This document shows positions 46,671 through 58,337 of a DNA stretch of 64,000 nucleotides, piece after piece. Origin of the DNA: Rutidosis leptorrhynchoides (lineage: Eukaryota; Streptophyta; Magnoliopsida; Asterales; Asteraceae); contig NC_092340.1 in assembly GCF_046630445.1 (NCBI RefSeq), positions 366,195,001-366,259,000 on the forward strand, written 5' to 3'. Both the position numbers and the translations under genes were made by a program. Every line of letters begins with the position of its first letter. Position 1 is the stretch's first letter. Below the pieces are notes generated by a model. It was not told where the DNA came from. It searched no databases and worked only from the letters and a program-made list of their open reading frames with translations.

Positions 46671-48935
46671 CTAATTTCGTATCATCAACGGCATTCTTTG
46701 TGATTGGATCATCATTAAGTGTTTCTTCATCTTCCCCACACTTATGCGTTTTATTGGTCTAACAGTTTTGGTTGGTGGAGATCTAAACTTTCGGTTCACA
46801 AAGGTGATCGATGTATCACCATCCCTAAGTGTCATTCTACCTTCTCTTACATCAATGAATGCCTCGGTGGTTGCTAAAAATGAGTGACCTAGAATTAGAG
46901 GAATATCAAGGTTTTCCTCCATATTAATCACTATGAAGTTTGCAACAAAGGTCAAACTTCCCACGTTAACAAGTAAATTATTTGCTATTCCAACCGGGTG
47001 TTTAATGGTTTGGTCAAATGATTGAACACCTATTTTGGTTGGTTTTAATTTACCCATGCCTAATCTTTTGTATAAGGAAAGAGGCATAATATTTGCACTT
47101 GCTCCTAAATCTGCGAGTCCATTATATACAGCACCATCATTAAGTAAGCAAGAAATGATAAATTCACCCGGGTCTCCTGCTTTAGTAAGTCGAGTTAGTT
47201 TGTAAACCTTTTTCGAGTGTTCTTTCCTTGGTTCTTTCACTTCTATTTGAATTTCTTGTTCACATTTTTCTTCGTTTTTTGGAATGGGAGGTTTGCATAA
47301 GAATTCTTCTTCATCACTCAAATTTGAATCCTCCTTATATTCTAAATTTGATTTTTCATATGTTGTTGATAACATATTTATGTTTTCATTTTGAAGGTTT
47401 TCTTTGGTGGTGAAATTATGATTAACTTCATTGTCAACTTCCATCGGACCATGTATGTAATGTTTAACTCTGTGACCATTAACTTTAAATTCAATCCCAT
47501 TTGAATTTATTAATTCTATCGTTCCGTATGGGAAAACTCTTTTGACTATGAATGGTCCAGACCATCTTGATTTCAATTTTCCAGGAAATAGCTTGAATCG
47601 TGAATTAAAAAGAAGAACTCTGTCTCCTTCTTTAAATTCTTTTGAACTTCTGATTCTTTTATCATGCCATTTCTTCGTTCTTTCTTTATAGATTAATGAA
47701 TTTTCGTATGCTTCATGTCTTAATTCTTCTAATTCGTTTAGTTGACTTAATCGTAGACGTCCAGCTTCATGTATATCAAGATTACATGTCTTCAAAGCCC
47801 AAAATGCTTTGTGTTCAATTTCTACTGGAAGATGACATGCTTTTCCATAAACAAGTCTAAAAGGTGTGGTTCCGATTGGAGTTTTGTAGGCTGTTCTAAA
47901 AGCCCAGAGTGCATCCTCCAATTTAATGGACCATTCCTTCGGATTTGATCCTACTGTTTTTTCTAGAATACGTTTTAAAGCTCGGTTGGTATTTTCAACT
48001 TGTCCACTTGTTTGTGGATGATATGCAGTGGAGATTTTATGAGTTACTCCATATCTTTTGAGAACTTTCTCAAGTTGATTATTACAGAAATGAGTACCCC
48101 GATCACTTATTAAAGCTTTCGGTGTTCCAAACCTTGCAAAAAGACGTTTTAAAAAGTTGACTACAACTCGTGCATCGTTAGTTGGGAGAGCTTGTGCTTC
48201 CGCCCATTTAGATACATAATCAATGGCTACGAGAATATAGAGATTATTATGAGATTTTGGAAATGGACCCATAAAGTCAATACCCCAAATGTCAAATACT
48301 TCACATACTTGGATGACATTTTGTGGCATTTCCTCACGTTGACTTATTTTTCCGGCCCTTTGACAAGCATCACAGGATTTGCAAAGAAGGTGTGCGTCTT
48401 TGTAAATTGTAGGCCAATAGAATCCAGCATCATAAACTTTTCTTGCTGTTAGTTGAGGCCCATAATGCCCTCCTGTTGGTCCTGTGTGACAATGGTTTAA
48501 AATTTTACTAGCTTCATCTCCGAATACACATCGGCGTATTATTCCATCTGGACAACTTTTAAACAGATGTGGATCTTCCCAGAAATAGTGTTTTATATCA
48601 CTGAAGAATTTCTTTCGTTTTTGGTACGATAATCCTTTTTCAAGGATTCCACAAACTAAGTAGTTTGCATAGTCTGCAAACCATGAAATTTCATTATAAT
48701 CTATCTTCAATAGATATTCATCAGGAAAGTTGTCTTGTATGGCCGATTCATTTAGAACTTCTAATTCGGGATTTTCAAGACGAGAAAGATGATCAGCGGC
48801 GAGATTTTCTGCTCCTCTTTTATCTCGGATTTCAATATCGAATTCTTGTAAGAGTAAGATCCAACGGATTAATCTTGGTTTAGCATCTTGTTTCGAAAAT
48901 AGGTATCGAAGAGCAGAATGGTCGGTATAGACCAC
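46671..48935 (-). CDS. RNase H end, integrase and a second aspartic protease (Athila pol 3' part)
   Basis: A 754-aa open frame. Residues 1-55 are the end of RNase H ([19 protein letters not shown]). Integrase: zinc-binding H150/H157/C188/C191 ([16 protein letters not shown]), then the D,D-35-E triad D220 (GIDFMGPF), D278 (ISDRGTHF), E314 (GQVENTNR), and a C-terminal domain to about residue 496 ([26 protein letters not shown]). After an acidic linker (500-575), residues 580-715 form a retropepsin-like domain: active site [15 protein letters not shown] (D609) and [19 protein letters not shown]. The normal protease of this element lies upstream of RT (51153 frame, D91), so this is a second one. 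The frame ends early: a frameshift near 46735 hides a continuation (open to about 46564, and after another shift to about 46436). Stops in RNase H separate it from RT. Confidence 0.9.
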   Translation of the reverse strand: MVYTDHSALRYLFSKQDAKPRLIRWILLLQEFDIEIRDKRGAENLAADHLSRLENPELEVLNESAIQDNFPDEYLLKIDYNEISWFADYANYLVCGILEKGLSYQKRKKFFSDIKHYFWEDPHLFKSCPDGIIRRCVFGDEASKILNHCHTGPTGGHYGPQLTARKVYDAGFYWPTIYKDAHLLCKSCDACQRAGKISQREEMPQNVIQVCEVFDIWGIDFMGPFPKSHNNLYILVAIDYVSKWAEAQALPTNDARVVVNFLKRLFARFGTPKALISDRGTHFCNNQLEKVLKRYGVTHKISTAYHPQTSGQVENTNRALKRILEKTVGSNPKEWSIKLEDALWAFRTAYKTPIGTTPFRLVYGKACHLPVEIEHKAFWALKTCNLDIHEAGRLRLSQLNELEELRHEAYENSLIYKERTKKWHDKRIRSSKEFKEGDRVLLFNSRFKLFPGKLKSRWSGPFIVKRVFPYGTIELINSNGIEFKVNGHRVKHYIHGPMEVDNEVNHNFTTKENLQNENINMLSTTYEKSNLEYKEDSNLSDEEEFLCKPPIPKNEEKCEQEIQIEVKEPRKEHSKKVYKLTRLTKAGDPGEFIISCLLNDGAVYNGLADLGASANIMPLSLYKRLGMGKLKPTKIGVQSFDQTIKHPVGIANNLLVNVGSLTFVANFIVINMEENLDIPLILGHSFLATTEAFIDVREGRMTLRDGDTSITFVNRKFRSPPTKTVRPIKRISVGKMKKHLMMIQSQRMPLMIRN

Positions 48936-49759
48936 CGTTTTTGCTAGAACGAGATATGAACGAAATTTGTCAAAAGCAAAGACAATAGCAAGGAGTTCTT
49001 TTTCAGTAGTTGTGTAATTTGTTTGTGCTCCTTGTAACGTCTTACTAGCATAATATATAGGTTGAAATCATTTTTCAATCCTTTGTCCTAAAACGGCTCC
49101 CATTGCAAAATCACTTGCATCGCACATTAATTCAAACGGTAGATTTCAATTTGGTGTTATCATGATCGGCGCATTAGTGAGTTTCTCTTTAAGAATATTA
49201 AAAGATTTGATACATTCATCTGAAAAGATGAATGGAGCATCCTTTTCTAGGAGTTTATTCATAGGAGTGGCAATTTTAGAAAAATCTTTTATGAAACGTC
49301 GGTAAAAACCGGCATGCCCTAGAAAACTCCTAACTCCTCTAACATTGGTGGGATGTGGAAGTTTAGCAATTACATCTACTTTAGCTCTATCCACTTCAAT
49401 TCCTTCCTTTGAGATTTTATGTCCAAGAACGATGCCTTCTTTAACCATAAAATGGCATTTCTCCCAATTAAGAACTAGATTTGATTGTTCGCATCTAATA
49501 AGCATTCGTTCAAGATTAGCTAGACATGTTTCAAATGTACGAAGACTGAAAAGTCATCCATGAAAACTTCCATGCATTCTTCTATCATGTCATGAAAAAT
49601 CGCCATCATACACCTTTGAAAGGTTGCAGGGGCGTTGCAAAGTCCAAATGGCATGCGTTTGTAAGCAAAAGTACCATAAGGGCACGTGAACGTGGTTTTC
49701 TCTTGGTCCTCGGGTGCTATTGAATTTGAAAATATCCGGAAAATCCATCTAGAAAACAA
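48936..49759 (-). pseudogene. RT palm/thumb and RNase H, broken
   Basis: The piece 49759-49520 carries RT motifs YGTFAYKRMPFGLCNAPATF and the catalytic FMDDFSVF. A frameshift near 49545 leads into 49505-49146 (NWEKCHFMVKEGIVLGHKIS, RSFLGHAGFYRRFIKDFSKI). From 49145 to 48936 RNase H continues in frame ([45 protein letters not shown]) past two nonsense codons (about 49146-49148 and 49063-49065), joining the 48935 frame. The catalytic residues themselves are kept. Confidence 0.85.
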
Positions 49760-51153
49760 TAGTAACTATTTCCGGCTAATCTTTCCAACATTTGATCAAT
49801 GAAAGGTAAGGGAAAGTGATCTTTTCTGGTGGCGTCATTTAATTTTCTATAATCAATACACACACGCCATCCTGTTACAGTCCTAGTAGGAATAAGCTCA
49901 TTTTTTTCATTTGTAATGACAGTCATGCCACCCTTCTTAGGCACGCATTGAACTGGGCTTACCCATGGACTATCAGAGATTGGATAAATTAAACCTGCAT
50001 CTAGCAGTTTAATAATCTCTTTCTTAACTACATCTTGCATATTAGGATTTAGTCTTCGTTGGCGTTGCACATACGTTTTATGACCTTCTTCCATAAGGAT
50101 TTTATGTGTGCAATACTCAGGAGTTATTCCTTTAATATCATGAATCTTCCATGCAATGGCTGGTTTATGAGCTTTCAACACAGAAATGAGTTGTGATTTC
50201 TCATTTTTAGTAAGAGAAGACGATATTATTACAGGTAATTCAGATTCACCATGTAAATAAGCGTATTCCAAATGGTTTGGAAGTGGCTTTAGCTCTAATT
50301 TCGGAGGTTCTTCTATCGATGATTTATATCGATATCTGTCTTCTTCTTTTAGCATTTGAATTTCTTCTGTTGTTGGTTCATATCCATTAGCTATAAGTGT
50401 AGCTAACATTTCAGCTTCATCAATTTGTTCATTACCTTCTCCTAAAGAACATTCTCCTGTTCCTTGTAATTCTGGAAATTCTTCTAACAATTCTGCATGT
50501 GCATCTATAGTTTGAATATAATAACATGTATCATCTGCAGATTGTGGTTGTTGCATTGCTCTATCAACTGAAAAGGTAACACTCTCATCCTCTATACTTA
50601 GGGTCAATTTCTTACCGAACACGTCTATCATTGCTTTAGCCGTGTTTAAGAATGGTCTTCCTAATATGAGAGGAACTTGAGAATCTTCTTCCATGTCCAG
50701 AACAACAAAATCTACTGGAAATACTAAAGTACCAACTTTAACTAGCATGTTCTCCATTATCACTCTAGGATATTTTATTGATCGATCGGCTAGTTGTATA
50801 CTTATTCTAGTTGGTTTCAATTCTCCAAGGTCTAGTTTAGCGTATAGTGAATACGGCATTAAATTTATACTAGCACCTAAGTCTGCCAATGCTTCTATTG
50901 AACTAAGACTACCCAGAAAACATGGAATTGTGAAACTTCCTGGATCAGATAGTTTTTCTGGTATCTTATTCAACAGCACTGCTGAACAATTAGCATTCAT
51001 AGTAACAGCCGAGAGTTCTTCCATTTTCTTTCTATTTGAGATTAGATCTTTCAAGAATTTAGCATATCTAGGCATTCCTGAAATCACATCAATGAAAGGA
51101 AGATTTACATTTAACATTTGTATCACTAGGTAGACTTCCCGGTTTTCTTTCAC
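49717..51153 (-). CDS. First aspartic protease and N-terminal RT (Athila pol 5' part)
   Basis: A 478-aa frame. The protease has its active site in EALADLGASINLMPYSLY (D91) and the flap/end block VPLILGRPFLNTAKAMIDVF. RT begins around residue 370 (LLDAGLIYPISDSPWVSPVQ, GWRVCIDYRKLNDATRKDHF) and includes the first catalytic Asp in YYCFLDGFSGYFQI. The frame is lost at its end by a frameshift near 49735; the RT continues in the 49759 frame. Its own start is probably not a real start: it overlaps the gag frame (51298-51089) in another phase, so an ancestral gag-pol fusion was broken here. Confidence 0.88.
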   Translation of the reverse strand: MKENREVYLVIQMLNVNLPFIDVISGMPRYAKFLKDLISNRKKMEELSAVTMNANCSAVLLNKIPEKLSDPGSFTIPCFLGSLSSIEALADLGASINLMPYSLYAKLDLGELKPTRISIQLADRSIKYPRVIMENMLVKVGTLVFPVDFVVLDMEEDSQVPLILGRPFLNTAKAMIDVFGKKLTLSIEDESVTFSVDRAMQQPQSADDTCYYIQTIDAHAELLEEFPELQGTGECSLGEGNEQIDEAEMLATLIANGYEPTTEEIQMLKEEDRYRYKSSIEEPPKLELKPLPNHLEYAYLHGESELPVIISSSLTKNEKSQLISVLKAHKPAIAWKIHDIKGITPEYCTHKILMEEGHKTYVQRQRRLNPNMQDVVKKEIIKLLDAGLIYPISDSPWVSPVQCVPKKGGMTVITNEKNELIPTRTVTGWRVCIDYRKLNDATRKDHFPLPFIDQMLERLAGNSYYCFLDGFSGYFQIQ

Positions 51154-52702
51154 CTATTAACCTTGCTAGGTTACTTACTTCTTGTTCCAAGTTTTGAATA
51201 GAAGCTTGTTGATTTCTAAATGCTTGAGCATTTTGTTCATTAGTTTGTTTCTGAGATGTGAAAAACTGCGTTTGAGTTTCAACTAGCTTCGTCATCATAT
51301 CTTCTAAATTCGGCTTTTTATCATCGGGTTGTGGTGGTTTGTTTTGAAAATTAGGTCTTTGCTAATTGTAATTATTGTTGGACATTTGTTGATTGCTAGG
51401 ACCTTGTTGGTTGTTGTATGGAACATTTCTGTTGTAATTCTGGTTTTGATTGTAAATCAGTCTTGGCGGTTGATAATTATTTTGATAATTATTTCCAGGC
51501 CTTTGGTTTAGATATGAAACATTCTCTCTTTGTTCCATTGTTAATTCAATACTGAGACAATCTTTTGTCAAATGTGGTCCTCCACACTGCTCACAACTAA
51601 TTCGTATTGAGTGAATATCCTTAGTCATCTTTTCCATTCGTCTCTCCACAGCATCTATCTTTGCGGAAATGGAATCTAAGTCATGGCTAGAATCGGCTCT
51701 AGCTGCTTTAGATGATCTAACGATATCTTTTTCTTGGTGCCACTCATGTGAGTGGGAAGCAGTGTTATCAATAATTTTATAAGCATCAGTTTCGGTTTTC
51801 TTCATAATGGAACCACCAGCTGCTATATCGATGTCTTTTCTTGTAGTGATGTCGCATCCTTGTTAGAATATTTGTACTATTTGGCAGGTATCTAAACCAT
51901 GTTGCGGACATCATCTTAATAACTTTCCAAATCTTGTCCACGCCTCATATAGAGTTTCATTTGGCTTCTGTGTGAACGTAACAATTTCTCCTTGAAGTCT
52001 TACGGCTTTAGATGCCGGAAAGAATTGTTTAAGAAAATTTTCAACTAAAACGTCCCATGTATCAATCGCCCCTTCAGGTAACGATTCCAACCAATCTTTG
52101 GCTTCTCCCTTTAAAATCCAGGGAAATAACATGAGATATATCTGTTCATCCTCAACTTCTCTTATTTTAAATAGAGTGCAGATCCTATTAAAGGTACGAA
52201 GATGTTCATTTGGATCTTCCTTCGGCGCACCACTAAATTGGCATTGATTAGTCACCATGTGTAGAATTTGTCCTTTGATTTCATAATCTGGCGCATTAAT
52301 GTCTGGATGAGTAATTGCGTGACCTTGGCCAGTGCGTTTAGCTCTCATTCGGTCTTCCATACTTAAAGGTTCCAGATTCTCCATAATTGAATTTGTTGAA
52401 TCGGAATCACTAGAGGATTCTGATTTAATGGTTCGTTCCTCAACAATCTCTGTTTGAATGATTGGTGGTTCCGGAGGAAAATTTAATGGTTCAGGATCTA
52501 TGAATCGTCCCTGAATATTCTCCGGATTCTCAATTGTGAGGTCGGGTTCAAAAAATGGATTATCGGAAATTTGAACTGGAGTACTTGGTCTACTGGATGA
52601 CGATTCTAAAAAAAAATCAACGGCGGTAATATTTGCTAAATGTCTTGATCTAGTTACAGGTGGTGAACGTACAAAAGGTGGTGAACGTCTTGCTCGGTGC
52701 AT
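51089..52702 (-). pseudogene. Athila gag, interrupted by stops
   Basis: Frames 52702-51911, 51805-51362 and 51298-51089 are all in one phase, so nonsense changes rather than indels separate them: at 51911-51913 after FGKLLR, about 51863, and 51362-51364. The first part has the Ty3-gag core (HLRTFNRICTLFKIREV, LFPWILKGEAKDWLESLP, FLKQFFP, ETLYEAWTRF). The second has the zinc knuckle CEQCGGPHLTKDC and an Asn/Gln/Tyr-rich stretch; the third is a coiled coil (NEQNAQAFRNQQASIQNLEQ). Capsid and nucleocapsid would derive from it. Confidence 0.88.
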
Positions 52703-54228
52703 TCACTGAATATCCTATTAGTTTTTAAAAAGGAAAGAAAAATTATATAAGTTATCCAATCAATAGACTTCTCTGATTTTGCCCACGTTTCGAATAGCCA
52801 AAAGATGCAGCATAGGGGCATGATTCGTTTGGTCTCAATATAATTGAGGACTGTTTGGCTCCAATAACCCGGTCCACGTACAAATCCAACTATTACTACG
52901 AACCAGAAAATTTTGATGTCTATCAATTTAACCACTTAAAATAAATTTTCGTAATTTTAAGAAATTTAGATAAGAAGTAGAATAAAAATCTATGTCCTAA
53001 AACTAGAATAGCGAGAAATAAGAAAGAAAAAGAGTGCGTCGGAAAAGGTCGAAAAAGAAAAGATCGAAAAAAATAAAAGGCGTCGAAAAATAAGAAATAA
53101 AAAAAAGTGACTTATAAAACTTTAAAACACTTGCCTAACCCAACCTTATTACTACCACTAACTTAAAATTATAATCGCAAATTGAGATTACTAATCGGAA
53201 TGATAATTGATACATAGTAAAAGGTGTCTAAAAATATTAAAGCTTACAAGAAAAACTATATCCCAAATGGCAATAACTTAAAAAGAAACTAAAACTTAAA
53301 AAGGCGTCGCAAAATTCTAAAGTACCTAAATCTTAGTCTAAAGAAAAGGCACTTAAGGGATTTTACGGCAAAGCCTAAAAATCTAGAAATAAAAAATAAC
53401 TATGGCAAAAACTATATCTTAAAACTAGATACGAGTGAAAAATACAAATATTACGCTAAAACAATTAAAAAGGGACAAAATATAAAAATATACAAAAAGT
53501 TGTAAAAATTACAATTTTTATAAAAATATTATTTTTATATTATTTATTTTATTAAACTATTAATTTTATATATATAAATAAAACTAATTAAAAATAATTA
53601 TTACAAATTAATTAAATCTTAAACTAAATAATAAATTAATTAACCCTAAATACTAATTAATTAATAATAATAATTAAAACTCCGTAATAAATGCCAAATT
53701 AGGGTTACTGTGTGCCCGTGTCAGACGGCTCCGCGAGTCACGGTATTTTCTTCTTCAAACTCCGCGAGTCGCGGGATATGAAAATTCAGATGACAGGCTG
53801 GTTTCGACAGGTTTCGTTTTACTTTTTTTTTTTTTTTTTTATATTTTCTGTTTAAATATTTAAATAAAATATTTATAAAAACTAAATAAAAACTTATGTT
53901 TTAAAAACTAAAATAAAAATAGAAATACTTTATAATAAAAATCTTAAAACTAGATTTATATATTTTTTTTTATTTTTTTCGGTTTTTAATTTTATGTTCT
54001 AAATAAACACAAAATATTTAAATAAAACTAATATTTTTATAAAAGAAACTTTATAAAACTTAAATATTTAATAAAATCTTAAAAATATTTATATTTTTGT
54101 TTTTCTTTTCTATGTTTTTGAATATTTAAAACGTATTTTTTACAAAAACGTATTTTTATAAAAGTAAACTAAAAATAATTTTTTTTTTATATTTAGCGTT
54201 GCGCTTCCGGCTTTTAAGCTAGATTGTT
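52703..54228 (-). other. 5' leader of the Athila-type element
   Basis: About 1.5 kb of A/T-rich non-coding sequence between primer site and gag. It contains another CG palindrome pair (CTCCGCGAGTCACGG 53729-53743, CTCCGCGAGTCGCGG 53760-53774). The 93-codon frame at 52935-52654 overlaps gag and has no domain. Confidence 0.7.
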
Positions 54229-54245
54229 CCCCGGCAGCGGCGCCA
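54229..54245 (-). other. Primer binding site, tRNA-Asp type
   Basis: TGGCGCCGCTGCCGGGG on the minus strand, nine bases from the LTR end. This is the usual primer site of the Athila/Tat branch. Confidence 0.88.
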
Positions 54246-54254
54246 AAAATAACT

Positions 54255-55233
54255 TGATGTTAAAGCTAAGGGGTATAAAATACTATTAAATTTTAGCAGA
54301 AAAATACTATTAAATACGATACAATATTACACAAGATATTTATTTATTTATAGAATGGATATACTTAAACCTTGCTACAACACTTATAGGCAGTGTACCT
54401 AATCGTACAGTAGTATAGTTTTTAGTAAGTCCGGTTCGGTCCACAGGGAAAATCTTTAAACAAAGCTTAACGCTATATTAGTTTACTTTTATAAATATAC
54501 AAATATATATATAAGTAATATTATTATTATAAAGGGGGGTTTTTACCGTTTAATGACCGGTTTGTCGATTTTAAAACTTTAGTCGCAGTTAACACCAAAT
54601 GTAAAATATAAATACAAGACTTAATTTAAAGCGTAAAGTAAATAACGATAATGAAATTGCGAATAATAAAAGTGCGATAAAATAAACTTGCGATAATTAA
54701 AAAGTACGATAATTAAAAGTGCAATTAAATACAATAACAATAAAAATGCGATAATTAGAAGTGCAATTAAATATAAAATAAAGGAAATTAAATATGAAAT
54801 AAAAGAATTATGCTTATTTAAACTTCCGTAATCATGATGTTTGACGTGTTGATTTTAGTTTTATGCCCATGGATTAATTGTTCTTTGTCCTGGATTATTT
54901 AATATGTCCATACGGATTTGTCCATAATAGTCCATCAGTCATAAATATAAAGAGCGAAAGCCTTCGTCAAATTATTCTTATTCCCGAAGTCAAATATTTC
55001 AACTAATTGGGGATTCGAATTGTAACAAGGTTTTAATACTTTGTTTAATGAATACACCAGGTTATCGACTGCGTGTAAACCAAGGTTTTACTACTTTGTT
55101 AACAATTACACCAATTACCCTTGAATGTAATTCACCACTGTTTCAACAAGTCTATTAACTATTAATCCAGTTCCGTGTCCGGTAAAATGAATAATTATTG
55201 GTATTTATAGATATCCCGCCCACCGTACCCAGT
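54255..55233 (-). repeat. 5' LTR of the Athila-type element, cut by an insertion
   Basis: Matches 38596-39574 almost base for base and stops at CGTACCCAGT, where the next element starts with TGAAAGGATCC. The promoter half of the LTR must lie beyond the inserted element, outside the window. Confidence 0.9.
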
Positions 55234-58039
55234 TGAAAGGATCCGTTCATATACATTATAAACGATTCACAATAGTTGATTACATCGTGAGGTATTTGAC
55301 CTCTATATGATATGTTTTACAAACATTGCATTCGTTTTTAAAAGACAAACTTTCTTTACATCAAAAATTGACAGCATGCATACCATTTCATATTACATCC
55401 AACTATAATTGACTTAATATTAATCTTGATGAACTCAACGACTCGAATGCAACGTCTTTCAAAGTATGTCATGAATGACTCCAAGTAATATCCTTAAAAT
55501 GAGCTAATGCACAGCGGAAGATTTCTTTAATACCTGAGAATAAACATGCTTTAAAGTGTCAACCAAAAGGTTGGTGAGTTCATTAGTTTATCATAATCAA
55601 TCATTTTCGTAATAGTAATAGACCACAAGATTTCAGTTTCTATAAATATCCGTACACTCGCGAGTGTATAAAAGTATTCTATAAGTTGTAGGCACCTGGT
55701 AACAAGCCTTAACGTTCATGTTTTACCCTCTGAAGTACACCAGATCAGGTGTGTTTAAAATAACCTCGAAGTACTAAAGCATCCTATAGTCAGGATGGGG
55801 TTTGTCAGGCCAAATAGATCTATCTTTAGGATTCGCGCCTACCGTACATAGACAAGTAGTTTAATGTTACCAAGCTAAGGGTATATTTCTGGTTTAAACC
55901 CACATAGAATTAGTTTTAGTACTTGTGCCTATTTCGTAAAACATTTATAAAACAGCGCATGTATTCTCAGCCCAAAAATATATATAAAAAGGGAGTAATG
56001 AAACTCACCATACTGTATTTCGTAGTAAAAATACATATAACGTCATTTAACAAGTGCAAGGTTGGCCTCGGATTCACGAACCTATATTAATTATATATAT
56101 TTATATGTTGGTCAATATTTGTCTAACAATTTTTGGTCAAGTCATAGTGTACCACAATCCTAATGCTCGAGACTAATATGCAAAAATCAACAAAAGTCAA
56201 CTTAACCCAAAATGACTTCTAAAATTTATACGTGTTTATTATATAACTTAACTATAGTCATTTTATATATTTAAATATATTTATTAGATTTTATAATAAT
56301 AAAAGTCATTTATTAATAAAAATTTATATTAACGTTTATATATTGATAAAATTTACTTTTATATATCTTAAGTAGTAAAATTTATAAAGTTCACTTAATA
56401 TCGTAAAACTATAGTGGTAAGTATTATTAATGTAATTATATTACGCGTGGTGAAAAATATCTTTGTATCCCCTATTTATTTGATAAAATAATATTGATCA
56501 TAATAATAATAAGTAAAAGTTGTATTATTTTGTAATAATAATTATTATTATTCTATAAAAAAATAACAATATTTATATTTACTAAAAATGTTATTATGAT
56601 AAAATGATAATACTAACATAATAGTAATAATGATATTTTATAATAACAATGATATTTCTATTAAAATAATAACGACGATAGTAATAATAATCATTTTAAC
56701 AATAATACTAAAATTCAGTTGACTATAACTTCTAATCCGTTCATCGAAACCATTCGATATCTAAATGAAAAGTTGTTAATTTTTCGCTAGCTTTCCAATG
56801 ACATGCATATCATATACCCTATCTCAGTAGCATATGTATCTAATTCAGGATTCAACAAACCTATCTAAGGACAATATCGAATGTACAAGCATGCATAATC
56901 CTATATACTCGAGCACTAGTCAGGGATACACTATTGAAATATAAAAGTTAACTTATGAGTGCTCACGTATCAATATTGAGATTCAATATTGCATGAAAGT
57001 ACGTAGACGAAACGAAAATGATAAACGTTAGGTTGACCTCACGAGCAATACCCTCGATCAATACCCATAACCTCCATAGCTATAACCCATAATTTCCTTA
57101 GCTCTATCCCGTTTGAAAACTTATTTTAAAATCGTCTGAATATAACTCCGTCGTAGTATTTTATGTATACTAATAATATCTTGAAATAATACAAAGAAAA
57201 TATATATGTGTAATTCGATTGAGAGAGTTTAGAGAAATATATTTTCAAGTTTCTATGAAATAATAAAACCTATTGAATTCTATTTATAATAGATTTTTAA
57301 ATTATTAAAGTGAATTATTAAAGTATGAATTATTAAAGTGAATTATTAAAGTATGAATTATTAAAGTGAATTATTAAAAAGTGAATTATTAAAGTGAATT
57401 ATTAAAGTGAATTATTAAAGTATGAATTATTAAAGTACATTATTAAAGTATGAATTATTAAAGTAAATTATTAAAGTATTAATTATTAAAGTTAAAGTAA
57501 AGTAAAAGTAAAGTAAAGGTAAAGTTAAAGTATAGTAAAAGTATAAAACTATGTACGTATAATATGCATATAAATATATATAATATTAATTTAAATCGTT
57601 ATATATATTTGATAAAATAAAATATAAATATCGTTATTTTATCATACTAGTTAAGTAATGAGTGGTCAAAAAGAATAGATTTCTTAAATCACAGTGGACC
57701 TCATAACATAGGCCCGTAATCATATCATAATGTATCTGATAATTCAATCATTTGATATTATCTCTTAATTCTATCAATAAATATATCGAAACAAATACGT
57801 TCATGTAAAGTATCATATATCTAATACTTTGTTAATGTTTTCAGTTAATATTATATATTATATATACATATCTATATACACATAATTGTTCGTGAATCGT
57901 CGAACACGGTCAAAGGATAATTGATTACATGAATGTAGTTCCAAACTTTTTGAGATTCAACATTACAAATTCTGCTTATCGTGTCGGAAACATATAAAGG
58001 TTAAGTTTAAATTTGGTCGGAAATTTTCGGGTCGTTACA
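55234..58039 (-). repeat. 3' LTR, subfamily A
   Basis: TGTAACGACCC...GGATCCTTTCA on the minus strand, 2,806 bp. A TATA box (TATAAATAG) lies near 57283-57291 on the minus strand, with a tandem ATTAAAGTGAATT array just upstream of it. Confidence 0.9.
57295..57485 (-). repeat. Tandem AATTATTAAAGTG/TATG array upstream of the LTR TATA box
   Basis: About fourteen units of 13-14 bases with alternating endings, followed by an AAAGTAAAGT-rich run. The partner LTR has a longer, rearranged version at 63655-63865. Confidence 0.85.
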
Positions 58040-58043
58040 GTAC

Positions 58044-58337
58044 CTACCCGTTAAAGAAATTTCGTCCCGAAATTTGATCGAGGTCGTCATGGCTAACTAT
58101 AAAAATGTTTTTATGATGAATATGAGTTGATAAATAGAGTTTTATCATCATTGAGTAATATAGATAAAACAATTTGATTACGCGAAGAGTATAAGTGAAG
58201 CTATCGCAAGAGAGTGAAATGAGTAAACGTATATTTATTTTAACCGATGACGCAGTTATGATTGATTTCCAGAATTCATTGGATTTAAAGAAAATCTTTG
58301 CAATAAGATTTGGTTCTTCGGCGATTAAGAAAATCAT
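58044..58337 (-). other. Conserved 3' block before the purine tract
   Basis: An open 97-codon frame ending QISGRNFFNG. It shares IKLYLSTHIHHKNIFIVSHD with the frame at 7923-8180 of the left element. The C-terminal codons are the pre-LTR hairpin itself. It may be a relic of the integrase end rather than a translated protein. Confidence 0.4.
58057..58075 (-). other. Pre-LTR hairpin
   Basis: AAATTTCGGGACGAAATTT on the minus strand, 17 bases before the 3' LTR; identical to 8149-8167. Confidence 0.7.

Larger units (their letters stand above)
38596..55233 (-). mobile_element. Athila-type Ty3/gypsy retrotransposon, nested and nest-bearing
   Basis: Minus-strand element: 5' LTR remnant (54255-55233), tRNA-Asp primer site, leader, gag, protease-RT-RNase H-integrase-second protease, zinc-knuckle ORF, env-like ORF, long 3' non-coding region, purine-rich tract, 3' LTR (38596-40578). 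The two LTRs differ at only about 15 sites over the 980 shared bases by eye, so the insertion is recent, yet pol and gag have several stops and frameshifts. It inserted into the chromovirus integrase gene (presumed duplication TCTAT at 38591-38595; the partner is off-window), and its 5' LTR is cut at 55233 by another element. Confidence 0.92.

Noticed and set aside
47228..48452. Plus-strand frames inside the Athila pol region
   Set aside because: They are antisense shadows of integrase and PR2 coding sequence.
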